Below are positions 54,007 to 63,319 of a stretch of DNA of 64,000 nt, in pieces. The position numbers and the translations under genes were made by a program. The notes beneath the pieces are model-generated. The model had not been told where the DNA came from, did not search any database, and worked only from the letters and a program-made list of their open reading frames with translations. How positions within the stretch are numbered: position 1 is the stretch's first letter; every line of letters begins with the position of its first letter. Source of the DNA: JAJTFA01 sp051715425 (GTDB lineage: Bacteria; Bacteroidota; Bacteroidia; UKL13-3); contig JBPXJS010000002.1 of NCBI GenBank assembly GCA_051715425.1, positions 496,001 through 560,000 on the forward strand. The letters are read 5' to 3'.

Positions 54007-55269
54007 TTATTTCGAACGAATTGCATCAACAGGGTTCAGCTTTGAAGCGTTATAAGCCGGAATAAACCCGGAAATAACTCCAATAACAACCGATACCACA
54101 ATTCCTGTAATTACATTGTTTGCTGTAAGCATCATATTAAAATCGATAGCGCTGCTAATAAAATAGGTAATTATGCCTACCAGCGCTATTCCAATGCCAC
54201 CACCTGCCAGGCACAGCACAATTGATTCAACCAGAAACTCAATAAGAATAAAGTAATTTTTAGCACCCAGCGATTTTTGAATGCCTATCTGATTGGTTCT
54301 TTCCTTTACAGACACAAACATAATATTGGCAATGCCAAAACCTCCCACCAGCATGGCAAATCCGCCAATAATCCACCCGGCAAAAGTAATTACGGAAAAC
54401 ACCGCTTTTAAAGGCTCAGCTATTAAGGTGGTTTTATTTAAAGCAAAGTTTTCATCCTCCCCGGGTTTGAGTTTTCTTTCTGCACGCATAATACCTCTCA
54501 ACTCTTCTTCCAGTTGCTGAAGCGGCACTCCGGGGGCAGCCTTTACCTGTATCTGTGCATTGGCCCTGTCGGAATTGATCCTTACATAATTGGCAACGGT
54601 ACGTGCCGGCACCAGCAAGGTATTATCCAAACTGTTGCCCAACAAACTTTCTCCTTCCTTGGCTACCACACCTACCACCTTAAACTTGCGACCTTTTACG
54701 GTAATAAAACGGTCAATTGCCATACGCGAACCGAAAAGATTTTGGGCAATGGCATAACCAATAACAGCTACAGGTGTTCCGTTTTGAGCTTCAGCTCCTG
54801 TAAAAAACCTGCCCTCATACAAATCGAAACTGCGAACCTGATCGAAATCGGCCGTAACGCCATTTACAGAAACCCCTTCGGCTGAATTGTTTTCGTACTT
54901 GATGGTAGCACCGCCCATTTGAATGCTCATGGTGCTGGCTCCGGCAAATACCGATTTTTCTGCAACCGTTTCCAGTTCGTCAAGCTTGGGATTCGGGCGG
55001 TTCATATATTTCCACCACTTATAATCTTCTGTAAAAGTCCATGGCCATTTATCAATAAATATCACATCTTTTCCGAGTGATTCCACACTGCCTTGAACGT
55101 TTCTTTCCAACGAATCAACAATGGTTAAAACGGCAATGATGCAGAATATACCAATGGTAATGCCCAGGGTTGACAAAAAAGTTCTTACCTTATTTTGCCT
55201 GAGCGCCTCAATGGCAAAAAGGGTACTTTCAATGGTTTGGTTAAAGACGATGCTGATCTCTCTTGCCAT
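54007..55269 (-). CDS. MacB/FtsX-type ABC transporter permease
   Basis: 420 residues. First membrane helix at about 30-52, followed by a MacB-type periplasmic core domain (about 53-275) with GYAIAQNLFGSRMAIDRFI. Three C-terminal helices follow (about 290-315, 340-370, 380-410) with the typical GGFGIANIMFVSVKERTNQIGIQKSLGAK. No ATPase gene lies in the visible neighbourhood, so it must use one encoded elsewhere. It may move lipoproteins, peptides or antimicrobials, or transmit force across the membrane. Operon neighbours are TPR proteins and a sigma factor. Confidence 0.92.
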   Translation of the reverse strand: MAREISIVFNQTIESTLFAIEALRQNKVRTFLSTLGITIGIFCIIAVLTIVDSLERNVQGSVESLGKDVIFIDKWPWTFTEDYKWWKYMNRPNPKLDELETVAEKSVFAGASTMSIQMGGATIKYENNSAEGVSVNGVTADFDQVRSFDLYEGRFFTGAEAQNGTPVAVIGYAIAQNLFGSRMAIDRFITVKGRKFKVVGVVAKEGESLLGNSLDNTLLVPARTVANYVRINSDRANAQIQVKAAPGVPLQQLEEELRGIMRAERKLKPGEDENFALNKTTLIAEPLKAVFSVITFAGWIIGGFAMLVGGFGIANIMFVSVKERTNQIGIQKSLGAKNYFILIEFLVESIVLCLAGGGIGIALVGIITYFISSAIDFNMMLTANNVITGIVVSVVIGVISGFIPAYNASKLNPVDAIRSK

Positions 55270-55281
55270 GTGGCAAAAGTA

Positions 55282-55893
55282 TCATTTTATCATGGAAAGT
55301 CCTTCAGTGGCCGATTTATCAAAGGGGCTGATTATTAGGGTTCGCAAAAAGAATGATTTGGCTTCTTTGAGGTTACCCAGCCTGTAATGTGCCCAACCCG
55401 TCATCAATACACTGGAGTAATCAAAAGGATACAGGTCTGATGTAATTTTAAAATGCGTTAAGGCTTCGCTGTATTTTTTTTGCATGTAATACATATACCC
55501 CAACTTATAATTAAAATAGCTGTTGCGTGGTTCTATCTTTAAAATGTCTTTGTATTGTTTGGTAATATCTTCCCACATGCTCAACTCTCCGGCTGGCAGG
55601 GTAAAACCAAATTTGGGTTCTATGGCATAGGGCTTAAGGCCAATAGCTCTGGTATAATAGGCTACAGCTTCCTTATGTTTTCCGGCAAGGTAATGCAGGT
55701 AGCCAAACCGCACATTCATTTCATAACTGCTGTCGCTGTAAAAACGCTTAATGGCATTAATGGCACCGGCATAATTCTCCGCTTTTTCCTGGGCATAGCT
55801 GCTGGCAAATGAGTTTTGGGTAAGGGTGTCCTGTGCTTTAAGCATTCCGAAACCGGAAAACAAAAACAGGGAAATACAAGTGATTAGTTTCAT
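55282..55893 (-). CDS. Exported TPR protein (paralogue 2)
   Basis: 203 residues with a signal peptide (MLKAQ). Tetratricopeptide-like repeats fill the protein (YAGAINAIKRFYSDS, AVAYYTRAIGLKPY, NSYFNYKLGYMYYMQKKYSEAL, YRLGNLKEAKSFFLRTL). It is clearly a sister of the next protein upstream (same ending: SPFDKSATEGLSMIK versus SPADKSALEGLNLIK). Periplasmic scaffold or part of a complex. It lies 12 bp before the permease gene. Confidence 0.85.
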   Translation of the reverse strand: MKLITCISLFLFSGFGMLKAQDTLTQNSFASSYAQEKAENYAGAINAIKRFYSDSSYEMNVRFGYLHYLAGKHKEAVAYYTRAIGLKPYAIEPKFGFTLPAGELSMWEDITKQYKDILKIEPRNSYFNYKLGYMYYMQKKYSEALTHFKITSDLYPFDYSSVLMTGWAHYRLGNLKEAKSFFLRTLIISPFDKSATEGLSMIK

Positions 55894-55904
55894 AGGTATA
55901 GGTT

Positions 55905-56510
55905 TTATTTAATCAGGTTAAGTCCTTCAAGAGCAGATTTATCGGCTGGCGATGTGAGCAATACTTTATTGAATAATAGTTTTGCCTCTTTCAATTTTCC
56001 CAGCCTGTAGTTGGTCCACGCATACATCAGCAGGCCATCATAATCAAAAGGGTACATGTTTACCACTTTCTCAAAACATTTGTATGCCAGCGCATACTGT
56101 TTGCGGGTATAATAAATATATCCCAGTTTATAATTTACGGCAGAGTTTTTAGGATCAATCTTTAACACACTTTGATACAGGTTTAATACATCATCCCATT
56201 TTCCCAGTGCAGCCAAAGGCAATACCTTACCAAGGCGCGCTTCAACAGAATAGGGGAGCAGGTCGATGGATTTTTGATAATAACCGCTGGCTTCTGCATA
56301 AGACCCAAGCATATATTTTAAATACCCCAGCCTCAGGTTGCACTCATAACTTTGGGGGTTATATACATTACTGATGGTTTGTGCAGCACCGGCATAATTA
56401 CCGGCCTTTTCCTGACTGTAACTGGTGGCAAAAGCCTGCTGCATAGGATCCTGAGCCAGGGCATAAAAAAACAGGGAGAAAAGGAAAGCCAATGATGTTA
56501 GTTTTTTCAT
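55905..56510 (-). CDS. Exported TPR protein (paralogue 1)
   Basis: 201 residues with a signal peptide (FFYALAQ). Four to five TPR-like repeats (NYAGAAQTISNVY, EASGYYQKSIDLLPYSVEA, NSAVNYKLGYIYYTRKQY, YRLGKLKEAKLLFNKVLL). A tandem duplicate of the following gene, 11 bp apart. Such short TPR proteins act as periplasmic adaptors; the partner is probably the barrel protein encoded just upstream, whose N-terminus also has TPR-like helices. Confidence 0.85.
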   Translation of the reverse strand: MKKLTSLAFLFSLFFYALAQDPMQQAFATSYSQEKAGNYAGAAQTISNVYNPQSYECNLRLGYLKYMLGSYAEASGYYQKSIDLLPYSVEARLGKVLPLAALGKWDDVLNLYQSVLKIDPKNSAVNYKLGYIYYTRKQYALAYKCFEKVVNMYPFDYDGLLMYAWTNYRLGKLKEAKLLFNKVLLTSPADKSALEGLNLIK

Positions 56511-56521
56511 AGAATTAGATA

Positions 56522-57700
56522 TTATTTAATAAGTTTAATGCCAATTACCGGCATATTTAATGAGTAATCTTTATTAGAAATGGTTTCTGTTTTTCCTTCG
56601 TACTGGTAAATACCATATAAACTAAAGGTTTTATAAACCGGAACTTCTATACCTGCCTGAAGGCGATGTAAAGTTTTGTCAAACGAGTTGGTAACCAGCC
56701 ACCCGTTTTGTTCGGAAAAGTTTTTGGAATTGGCATAAAGGTAGCTACCATATACTGAAAGGTGATTGCCAAACCAGTAGCGCATATTTACTCCCGGTAA
56801 CACATAACCTGTTGCATTGTCGTTTAAATAACTGATGGCTGCACCTACCTGCAATTTGTTATTGCCAAAGGGGAACCAGTTTGCCGAGAATTGTTGCTGA
56901 AACTGGGTGGTTTGGTTCAGTTCAGACCATGATGAAGAAAAACGCAGGTCCCATTTTTTCCATGTTTTTCCAACTCCGGCATGCAAAAGCAAGGGGGTGC
57001 TTTTAAAGTCACTTTCACTTAAGCCAGCGGAAAGATTGGTATAGGATACCTGAAGCAAATGAACGGAAGGAGAAAAACTCCAGTTGTTTTTTAGTGCAAA
57101 AGTGAGTCCGCCATATAGTTGTATCTGCTGCATATTGCCATAATATGTTTCCTGATTCAGCATGCTTCCGGAAAGGTATCCGGTTGTTTTTCTGCCTGCC
57201 CTGAAACCTGCCCCTGCCTGATAGTAATACAGACTTTTATATAAACTTTCATCGCTTGAGAATTTGATTCCAGCCTCTGCATTGATTAGATGAACCACAG
57301 AAGGTTTAATGGCGTTTACCGCATACTGTGTTTCGGTACTCATGTTTTCTGTATACCTCAGAGCGGTGCTGTATTGTCCGGAATATAGGTGGCTGTAATA
57401 GAGATAATACAGAATGGATTCACGCAGGGTTTTATCTGTACAGATATCAAGTGCTTTGCGGTAGTACCAGGCCGACATCATATAATTCCCCTGATTAAAG
57501 TATCCATATCCGGCCCTCATGTAAAAGTAGTCGTAGGCAAATCCCTCAGCAATGGCTTTTTCCGATACCCTTACCAGATCACTCCATTGCCCGGCTGTAA
57601 GCAAGTCATAACTAATAGCATCATAAGGTGAAGGCAATTGCTGAGCCACGGCCGGTTTGAGCATTAGAAAACAGATCGATATTAAAATCAGTTTACGCAT
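56522..57700 (-). CDS. Exported protein with N-terminal TPR and C-terminal outer-membrane barrel
   Basis: 392 residues with a signal peptide (LKPAVAQ). Residues 25-125 are helical TPR-like (AISYDLLTAGQWSDLVRVSEKA, YGYFNQGNYMMSAWYYRKAL). From about 145 on, alternating beta strands form a barrel (YYQAGAGFRAGRKTTGYLSG, LQVGAAISYLNDNATGY, LSVYGSYLYANSKNF) ending in a hydrophobic strand. Probably an outer-membrane pore or export partner. Its start overlaps the end of the urea transporter gene by 13 bp. Confidence 0.82.
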   Translation of the reverse strand: MRKLILISICFLMLKPAVAQQLPSPYDAISYDLLTAGQWSDLVRVSEKAIAEGFAYDYFYMRAGYGYFNQGNYMMSAWYYRKALDICTDKTLRESILYYLYYSHLYSGQYSTALRYTENMSTETQYAVNAIKPSVVHLINAEAGIKFSSDESLYKSLYYYQAGAGFRAGRKTTGYLSGSMLNQETYYGNMQQIQLYGGLTFALKNNWSFSPSVHLLQVSYTNLSAGLSESDFKSTPLLLHAGVGKTWKKWDLRFSSSWSELNQTTQFQQQFSANWFPFGNNKLQVGAAISYLNDNATGYVLPGVNMRYWFGNHLSVYGSYLYANSKNFSEQNGWLVTNSFDKTLHRLQAGIEVPVYKTFSLYGIYQYEGKTETISNKDYSLNMPVIGIKLIK

Positions 57701-59862
57701 AATACCTCCGTTTGGTTATTAATGGTAAAAGAAAATAAACGCCCTGCCGACAATTTTATGCGGTATTGGTTTTTAATGGTTTCCGACATCAGGTTTTTGG
57801 TAGTTATACTTGATTGAATTTCTATTTCTCTTGGGTTGTAATAATCATCAATAGATGCAAAGGTCGACTGATAATCGGCTCTCAAAAACAAATGAAATGG
57901 TGAGATGATATCCTGTAAATATTTTAAGGTGCCTTTAAAAAAATCATCAACAGCCAGGTTATCTTTAATGGAAAGCTGGTGGTAATAACCGAGTAGTATT
58001 TTTTGAGTGGCAAGGAAAAAATGATACAGAATTGATTTTTTATCGCCATAAAAGGAGGTAGCATAAAACAAGGTACCGTTGTTTACAAAATACATAAACG
58101 AATCTGTTTGGGTACAGCGGATATACGTGTGGTTCCATGCATTTACGCCACATTCCCATTGGAGTTGTTTAATAATGCCCTCTTCCTCATATTGCATGGT
58201 AAGGTGGTTGCCCGGAATAAAACTAAAGGCATTATGCAACAAAGGTGTGCTTACCGGTTTCGAAACAGAGGCCCCTTCCTGAGGTACCGTAAATGAATGG
58301 AACAGATAGGTTTCATTTTGCCTGCTTACAAAATAACTCAATGGATACTTTAGGGTTTTAGAACCTATATAAGGCGTACTTTGTACCTGAAAATGTAAGT
58401 GTGGTTCGGGAGAACGGCCGGAACTTCCGCAGGCGGCAATCACTTGTCCGCGGTGTACATAATCTCCTGGTTTTACTGCTATACTGCCCGCTTTTAAGTG
58501 GCTCAGTTTTGTGTATAGCGCATCAGCATGTTTTATAATAATGGTATTGCCCCAGTTTTGTTGTACATTAATATCCTTTATGGCATTGTCTTCCACATCA
58601 TCAACTACATGTGTAATATGTCCGTCAGCCGGGGCAAGCACCGGAAGGTTATAACAATAAAAATCAGTTAGCTCGGTGCCCGGCAATTTGAATGTTTTTT
58701 GCATATCATCCGTTACCACAAAATCAAGGGCATATTTCCAGTCTTCTTTGTGGGTGATTGCGCCTTCATATCCTTGTGAAACGTGCCACTCTCCAAAAAA
58801 CGGAAGATGAATATGGATATAGGTATCATTTTTAAAACGTTCTAAACTGTTTAGGTAATGGTACAGATTTTTTTCGGGCGAGTAATATTGTTGAGGCACC
58901 AGCACCAGTCTTTTAAAATGCACCCTGTTGTTAAGCAACATCATAAACAGAATAACAACTATATTAAAGGGAAGAGAAAATAAAGGAAGCTGGTAAATAT
59001 AAAGCAAGCCGGATAACCCGCTTATCAGAATGGCAATAAGAGGCGTGGCCAATACCACCAAAGTATAAGATGCCCTTGATGGAACGAGGAAAAACCCACC
59101 CAGGGTGATGGCTGTGAGAATAAAATTAAACCCGATATAAGAATACAACAACTGGCTAAATTCTCCGGCTACGGCATAATAAAACAGGTAGCCAATGGAA
59201 AAACCAAGCAGGGAGAGGGTAAACGCAATTCTCGACCAGATGATAATTCCCAGCATCATCAGAAACCCAACCACCACATTGTATTGAAAAAATATAGCCG
59301 AAACCGATTTGAGGTACACATCTATAAATTGAGGAATTTCCAGACTGTTTATTTTTTCTGTCCACTCAACAAGGGTAAATCCACCAAGTTTAAATAACTC
59401 ATTTGCCCTGTAAAGACCTTCGGTGCTTAATGAAATAGCTCCGAAAGAACGAATGCTGATTAAGGTTATCCATAAAGTAAACAGAAAAGATAAACTCATG
59501 GCAGGCACCTTGTATTTAGAGAGCAGGTTGTAAAAAAGCACCGTAAGCAATACGGTAAGCATGGCTGCGCAGATTACAATAAAAACAAAAGCATACCCCA
59601 GATCGTAATAACTTCCCAGTACCATACCGGCCATCAGGGCATTAAAACTGTAACTACCCTGGGCAATAACCTGACGATCGAGACCTGCCCACCAGGCAAA
59701 TAAAATGGCGGTTAATGCGGCAATGGCGCCACTTGCACCGGTATTGGGATCTATAAACGAAGAAGCCAGAAGTAACCAGGCAAATACTTTACTATCTGCA
59801 AAAAATAACTGGGAGTAGCTGTTGATGAATCCCTTAAAAAATATGTGTTTGTGTTTAAACAA
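57688..59862 (-). CDS. Urea transporter-M23 peptidase fusion protein
   Basis: 724 residues. About residues 1-320 form a urea-transporter-like domain with some ten membrane helices (LLLASSFIDPNTGASGAIAAL, YSFNALMAGMVLG). After a linker, an M23/LytM metallopeptidase domain (about 350-500) has THKEDWKYALDF (His/Asp ligands), PVLAPADGHITHV and the HxH motif PHLHFQV. A ~200-residue C-terminal region (NAFSFIPGNHLTMQY, then IRLSAGRLFSFTINN) is unassigned. It may couple a small-solute channel to peptidoglycan cleavage in the periplasm. Fusions of this kind occur in some Bacteroidota but their role is unproven. Confidence 0.85.
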   Translation of the reverse strand: MFKHKHIFFKGFINSYSQLFFADSKVFAWLLLASSFIDPNTGASGAIAALTAILFAWWAGLDRQVIAQGSYSFNALMAGMVLGSYYDLGYAFVFIVICAAMLTVLLTVLFYNLLSKYKVPAMSLSFLFTLWITLISIRSFGAISLSTEGLYRANELFKLGGFTLVEWTEKINSLEIPQFIDVYLKSVSAIFFQYNVVVGFLMMLGIIIWSRIAFTLSLLGFSIGYLFYYAVAGEFSQLLYSYIGFNFILTAITLGGFFLVPSRASYTLVVLATPLIAILISGLSGLLYIYQLPLFSLPFNIVVILFMMLLNNRVHFKRLVLVPQQYYSPEKNLYHYLNSLERFKNDTYIHIHLPFFGEWHVSQGYEGAITHKEDWKYALDFVVTDDMQKTFKLPGTELTDFYCYNLPVLAPADGHITHVVDDVEDNAIKDINVQQNWGNTIIIKHADALYTKLSHLKAGSIAVKPGDYVHRGQVIAACGSSGRSPEPHLHFQVQSTPYIGSKTLKYPLSYFVSRQNETYLFHSFTVPQEGASVSKPVSTPLLHNAFSFIPGNHLTMQYEEEGIIKQLQWECGVNAWNHTYIRCTQTDSFMYFVNNGTLFYATSFYGDKKSILYHFFLATQKILLGYYHQLSIKDNLAVDDFFKGTLKYLQDIISPFHLFLRADYQSTFASIDDYYNPREIEIQSSITTKNLMSETIKNQYRIKLSAGRLFSFTINNQTEVLCVN

Positions 59863-59900
59863 AGTGCTTATTGTTTTTTAGCAATAATAGGTTTTGTGAA

Positions 59901-59940
59901 GCACAAAGAATACCGCATTTATACCGGTTATTCCTTGTGC
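59901..59940 (-). other. Hairpin after the decarboxylase gene
   Basis: GCACAAGGAATA pairs with TATTCTTTGTGC (one G-U) around a 16-nt interior that pairs partly. It starts 18 bp after the stop at 59958 and is not followed by a T-run. It could be a weak terminator or an mRNA-stability element before the urea transporter operon. Confidence 0.4.
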
Positions 59941-59957
59941 CTGCTTATTTTATTGGA

Positions 59958-61325
59958 TCAGGAAAGTTTAAATTCTGAAAGATAACCGGGCATTACCTCA
60001 TTCATATCAATATTATGAATGGTTTCCCTTTTTCTGATGAGGTGGCTTTTACCATCCATACCCAGCATCACCACAGCCGGGCGCATGGATATAAACTGCA
60101 TCCATTGGGTCATATTATATGCACCCACGGTATGCACTACCACCAAATCATTTTTCTTTAAAGGTGGCAGGGTAATATGGTCTCTTATCACATCAATATT
60201 CATGCATAATGGTCCGTACATTACGGTATCTTCTGTATAGCTGCTAAACTCCTGAGCAGGGCTTATTTTGTGGTTGTACCAGAAAGAGGTAAACAACACG
60301 TTTACGCCAAAATCCAGAATGGTAGACCTGCGTCCGTCTGAGAGGCGCTTATTGGCCAGCACACTGCCCAAAAGGTATCCTGCGTCATCTATCAATGCAC
60401 GACCTGTTTCCAGAATAAGCAGAGGTAAATCCTTATCAGTAAATCCGGCATTTAATAAGGCTGTACTAATGGCTTCAGCAAACTGATCAAAAGTAGGCGA
60501 GGTGTCTTCACCAGGTAAATAAGATCCTTTCAATGTGTTTTTAGAAGCAAACCCTCCACCCATATCAATATATTGAATGCTTTTGTTAAACTTCTTTTTA
60601 ATGCCCAAAGCAAGATCCGAAAGTTTATAGGCAGCAGTTGCATAAGCACTTGGCGATAACATAAATGTACCAATATGGCAATGCAGTCCGGTAAGTTCCA
60701 GCTTGTCTCCGAGTATAATTTTATTAATGGCATCCCATGCCTGTCCGTTTTCGTAGTTAAATCCGAAACGATCCCACATCGGGTAAATGCCGGTATCCAT
60801 ATTTACCCGTATGGCCACGTTGGGGCGTTTTTTCATTTCCTCCGCAAGTTCTGTAAGCCTGTATAATTCATCCAGGTGGTCAATATGAATAGGGGAGTTG
60901 TTGGTAATGGCTGCACGCAAATCATCATCTGTTTTATCGGGGCCATTAAATATAATGCGGTTTCCGGGTACTCCATTTTTTACCGCCTTCTCGTATTCAA
61001 AACCCGAAACTACCTCAGCCCATGAGCCTTCCTGATGAAATACATTGCACACTGCATTGATATAATTTGTTTTATAACTCCATGCAAATTGCACTTTTGG
61101 GTAACGTGTTTTAAACGCACGGTTGGCTTCCTTATACGTGTTTCTGATGGTTCTTTCGCTGATTACAAAAAGTGGTGATCCGTATTCTGATATCAGATCT
61201 TTTACAGCTATCCCATCAATATGTGTTACAGGAGCATATTCTGTTTTGGTGCCGAACTTGTTCATCAGTCCTGAGTTGATGCGCTGTATCAACGGACGTT
61301 CGTATAATAATTTTTTGGTTGACAT
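59958..61325 (-). CDS. PLP-dependent type III (DAP/ornithine-like) decarboxylase
   Basis: 455 residues of the alanine-racemase-fold decarboxylase family. PLP lysine in WSYKTNYINAV, phosphate-binding and sugar-side motifs GLHCHIGT and DMGGGFAS, substrate-site ETGRALIDDAGYLL, catalytic Cys in YGPLCMNIDV, and Tyr in HTVGAYNMTQWMQF. Such enzymes decarboxylate diaminopimelate, ornithine, arginine or carboxylated polyamines. The N-terminus is ~30 residues longer than lysA-type enzymes. It sits 21 bp after the YwqK-like gene and 95 bp before the urea transporter fusion; an ATP-grasp gene is nearby, so a biosynthetic role other than lysine is plausible. Confidence 0.9.
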   Translation of the reverse strand: MSTKKLLYERPLIQRINSGLMNKFGTKTEYAPVTHIDGIAVKDLISEYGSPLFVISERTIRNTYKEANRAFKTRYPKVQFAWSYKTNYINAVCNVFHQEGSWAEVVSGFEYEKAVKNGVPGNRIIFNGPDKTDDDLRAAITNNSPIHIDHLDELYRLTELAEEMKKRPNVAIRVNMDTGIYPMWDRFGFNYENGQAWDAINKIILGDKLELTGLHCHIGTFMLSPSAYATAAYKLSDLALGIKKKFNKSIQYIDMGGGFASKNTLKGSYLPGEDTSPTFDQFAEAISTALLNAGFTDKDLPLLILETGRALIDDAGYLLGSVLANKRLSDGRRSTILDFGVNVLFTSFWYNHKISPAQEFSSYTEDTVMYGPLCMNIDVIRDHITLPPLKKNDLVVVHTVGAYNMTQWMQFISMRPAVVMLGMDGKSHLIRKRETIHNIDMNEVMPGYLSEFKLS

Positions 61326-61346
61326 GAGTATGGGGTTTATTTTTAG

Positions 61347-61916
61347 TTAATTATTGATCTTTTCTTTTTTTAAGGAATAACATAGTTCTGCATTTACCAG
61401 TCCGTATCTTACCCCGTCTTTTAATCTGAAATTCATAAATGGTTTTCCGTTTTCTCTCCATCCGGCACCTCCGATTTCAACACTGTGCAGGTAACCCATT
61501 ACGGTATACAACCTGCCGCTTTCATACCATTCCTTATTCACTCCTGTATACATATCATCTTCGTAGTGTCTTTCAAAACGTTTGTTGCCGTTGGGCCACC
61601 ATCCTGTATGTGTGGCTGTTTTTTTACCATTTATATATATTCTTTGTTCTTCCAGCAGGCCATTTATAAACCAGCTTTCCATATACCCGTGTTCTTTTCC
61701 GTTTAAGCAGGCCACTCTCGATTTTAAATGCCCGTTTGGATAAAGCTCAATGATGTTGCCTGTAAAAGGTTTCTGGTTGTAGTGCCATATTCCGTTTTTC
61801 ATACATAAGGAACCGTCTGTTTTAATTGCCTGAAATGGAACAGCATCAATTGTTGCTATTTCTTTTCTGTTGCACGCAACGGAAGCCAATATCAATATGT
61901 ATAAAAATACTTTCAT
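61347..61916 (-). CDS. YwqK-family (MORN-like) lipoprotein
   Basis: 189 residues. Lipoprotein signal peptide with Cys15 (SVACNRKE). The mature part has MORN-like repeats of the YwqK type: IELYPNGHLKSRVACLNGKEHG, WFINGLLEEQRIYINGKK, GWWPNGNKRFERHYEDD, WYESGRLYTVMGYL. Members are often named antitoxin, but exported forms like this are more likely structural or binding proteins. Its start overlaps the SCO stop by 4 bp (ATGA), so it is co-translated. Confidence 0.85.
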   Translation of the reverse strand: MKVFLYILILASVACNRKEIATIDAVPFQAIKTDGSLCMKNGIWHYNQKPFTGNIIELYPNGHLKSRVACLNGKEHGYMESWFINGLLEEQRIYINGKKTATHTGWWPNGNKRFERHYEDDMYTGVNKEWYESGRLYTVMGYLHSVEIGGAGWRENGKPFMNFRLKDGVRYGLVNAELCYSLKKEKINN

Positions 61917-62557
61917 CCTTCCTTTTTTAATTCTTTTATATCCGCAATCAGGTTATTGATACTCTCCAGAGAAGTACCTTTATACACGCCTCTGATATGA
62001 TTATGCTTGTCTATAAGCAACAGGTTTTCTGTATGTAAAAAATCATCTTCACCCTGCTGCTTTCCCAAATCCTCATCGGCAAAGTAGGAGGTGCGGGCAA
62101 TGGTATATATTTCATCCCGGTCTCCCGTTAGCAAATGCCACTTTCCCCGAACCACCCCAAAACGGTCGGCATATCTTTTTAAAACCGGCACGCTGTCTGT
62201 TTCAGGCGTAACGGTATGTGAAAGCAACAATACTTCCGGATCCTGCTTATAAGCCTGCTGCACTTTCCTCATGTTTTGTGTGAGGTTTTTGCAAATACCG
62301 GGGCATGATGTAAAAAAGAACGAGGCGACATAAATTTTACCACTTGTTGTTTGTTGAGAAATGATCTCGCCATGCTGATTGGTAAACGAGAAGAAAGCAA
62401 TGGAATGGGCGCAGGAAGTTCTGGTTGGGTGAATCCACTCGGGTGTAAAACCTGAATGGTTGTAGTATGGCAGCAATCGTGTGCTACCTGCAGGTTCTTT
62501 CTGGCTGCATGCGGCCAAAAAGAATAAAACCCCCAAGATTTGAGCTACCCTTTTCAT
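61913..62557 (-). CDS. SCO1/SenC-family copper chaperone lipoprotein
   Basis: 214 residues with a lipobox (LAACSQK). Thioredoxin-fold SCO domain: copper-binding FTSCPGICKNLT (CxxxC), and the distal His in SHTVTPETDSVPVL. The family delivers copper to the CuA site of cytochrome c oxidase or handles redox in the periplasm. It lies 3 bp after the YHYH gene and overlaps the YwqK-like gene. Confidence 0.93.
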   Translation of the reverse strand: MKRVAQILGVLFFLAACSQKEPAGSTRLLPYYNHSGFTPEWIHPTRTSCAHSIAFFSFTNQHGEIISQQTTSGKIYVASFFFTSCPGICKNLTQNMRKVQQAYKQDPEVLLLSHTVTPETDSVPVLKRYADRFGVVRGKWHLLTGDRDEIYTIARTSYFADEDLGKQQGEDDFLHTENLLLIDKHNHIRGVYKGTSLESINNLIADIKELKKEG

Positions 62558-62560
62558 TTT

Positions 62561-63319
62561 TTAGTTGGTTACTGTTCCCTTTACTCCGTAAAACCCATTT
62601 CCGTTTATATAAGGCTCATCAGCTGTGATATGGTAATGATAAATGCCTGCCGGATATTCTGCTGTGGCATGGGTATGCCCGTGGTATTGATCCAGATCTG
62701 CATTTACGATGGTTTTATTATTCTCCAGTGGTCCGTAAACGGGATAACCATCGAGTAAAAAGCCAAGCAGCGCGTTTTTGCCATATTTATTGGTAAGGTA
62801 AGTAGGCTCAATATGGTAATGGTATTGCCCGGTCATTTGTGGATGACCATTGTACTGGTCAAATGAATTGATCTCTGAAGTTAACGGTTGGTTGGGGCCG
62901 GCATATTGGTTGTAAATAGGCAACCCATTAATAGAAACACCTATTGGTCCAAGTGGTGTGGCTCCATGTGCCGCATCAACAGAAGGAGTTAAGGGCAATT
63001 TAAAAGTGAAACTTTGAGAACTGATGGTATTTGGGTTTTGCGACCATGCTGAATTGCTTCCGTTATAAGCTTCATAAAGGGTGCTTTCCCATTGGGTGTT
63101 TTTATAATATGGACTCTTGTGATCGGGCAAACCGCTGGTTTTTATTACCACATAGTTTCCTTCAACGGCAACGGATGTTGCTCCATAAATTTTTTGATAA
63201 ACAACAGGCACCGCAGTAGTGTTATTGGTGTTGTCAGTTTCATCACTGTCTTTGCTGCACGATAGGGTTGCCAGTAAAACCATACAGGCAATAGACCCGG
63301 AAATAATGCTTCTTTTCAT
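62561..63319 (-). CDS. YHYH-motif lipoprotein
   Basis: 252 residues with a lipobox (ATLSCSKD). Two YHYH motifs (GQYHYHIEPTYL and GIYHYHITADEPY) and other His-rich segments (NGHPQMTGQ, YHGHTHATAEYP) define the YHYH family, proposed to bind metal. Pairing with SCO suggests a copper-linked function. First gene of a three-lipoprotein operon; the 169-bp region before it contains repeats and its likely promoter. Confidence 0.92.
   Translation of the reverse strand: MKRSIISGSIACMVLLATLSCSKDSDETDNTNNTTAVPVVYQKIYGATSVAVEGNYVVIKTSGLPDHKSPYYKNTQWESTLYEAYNGSNSAWSQNPNTISSQSFTFKLPLTPSVDAAHGATPLGPIGVSINGLPIYNQYAGPNQPLTSEINSFDQYNGHPQMTGQYHYHIEPTYLTNKYGKNALLGFLLDGYPVYGPLENNKTIVNADLDQYHGHTHATAEYPAGIYHYHITADEPYINGNGFYGVKGTVTN

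Noticed and set aside
57688..57700. 13-bp overlap as evidence of a frameshift or fusion
   Set aside because: Both genes are complete with a normal start and stop; short overlaps are usual in this operon.
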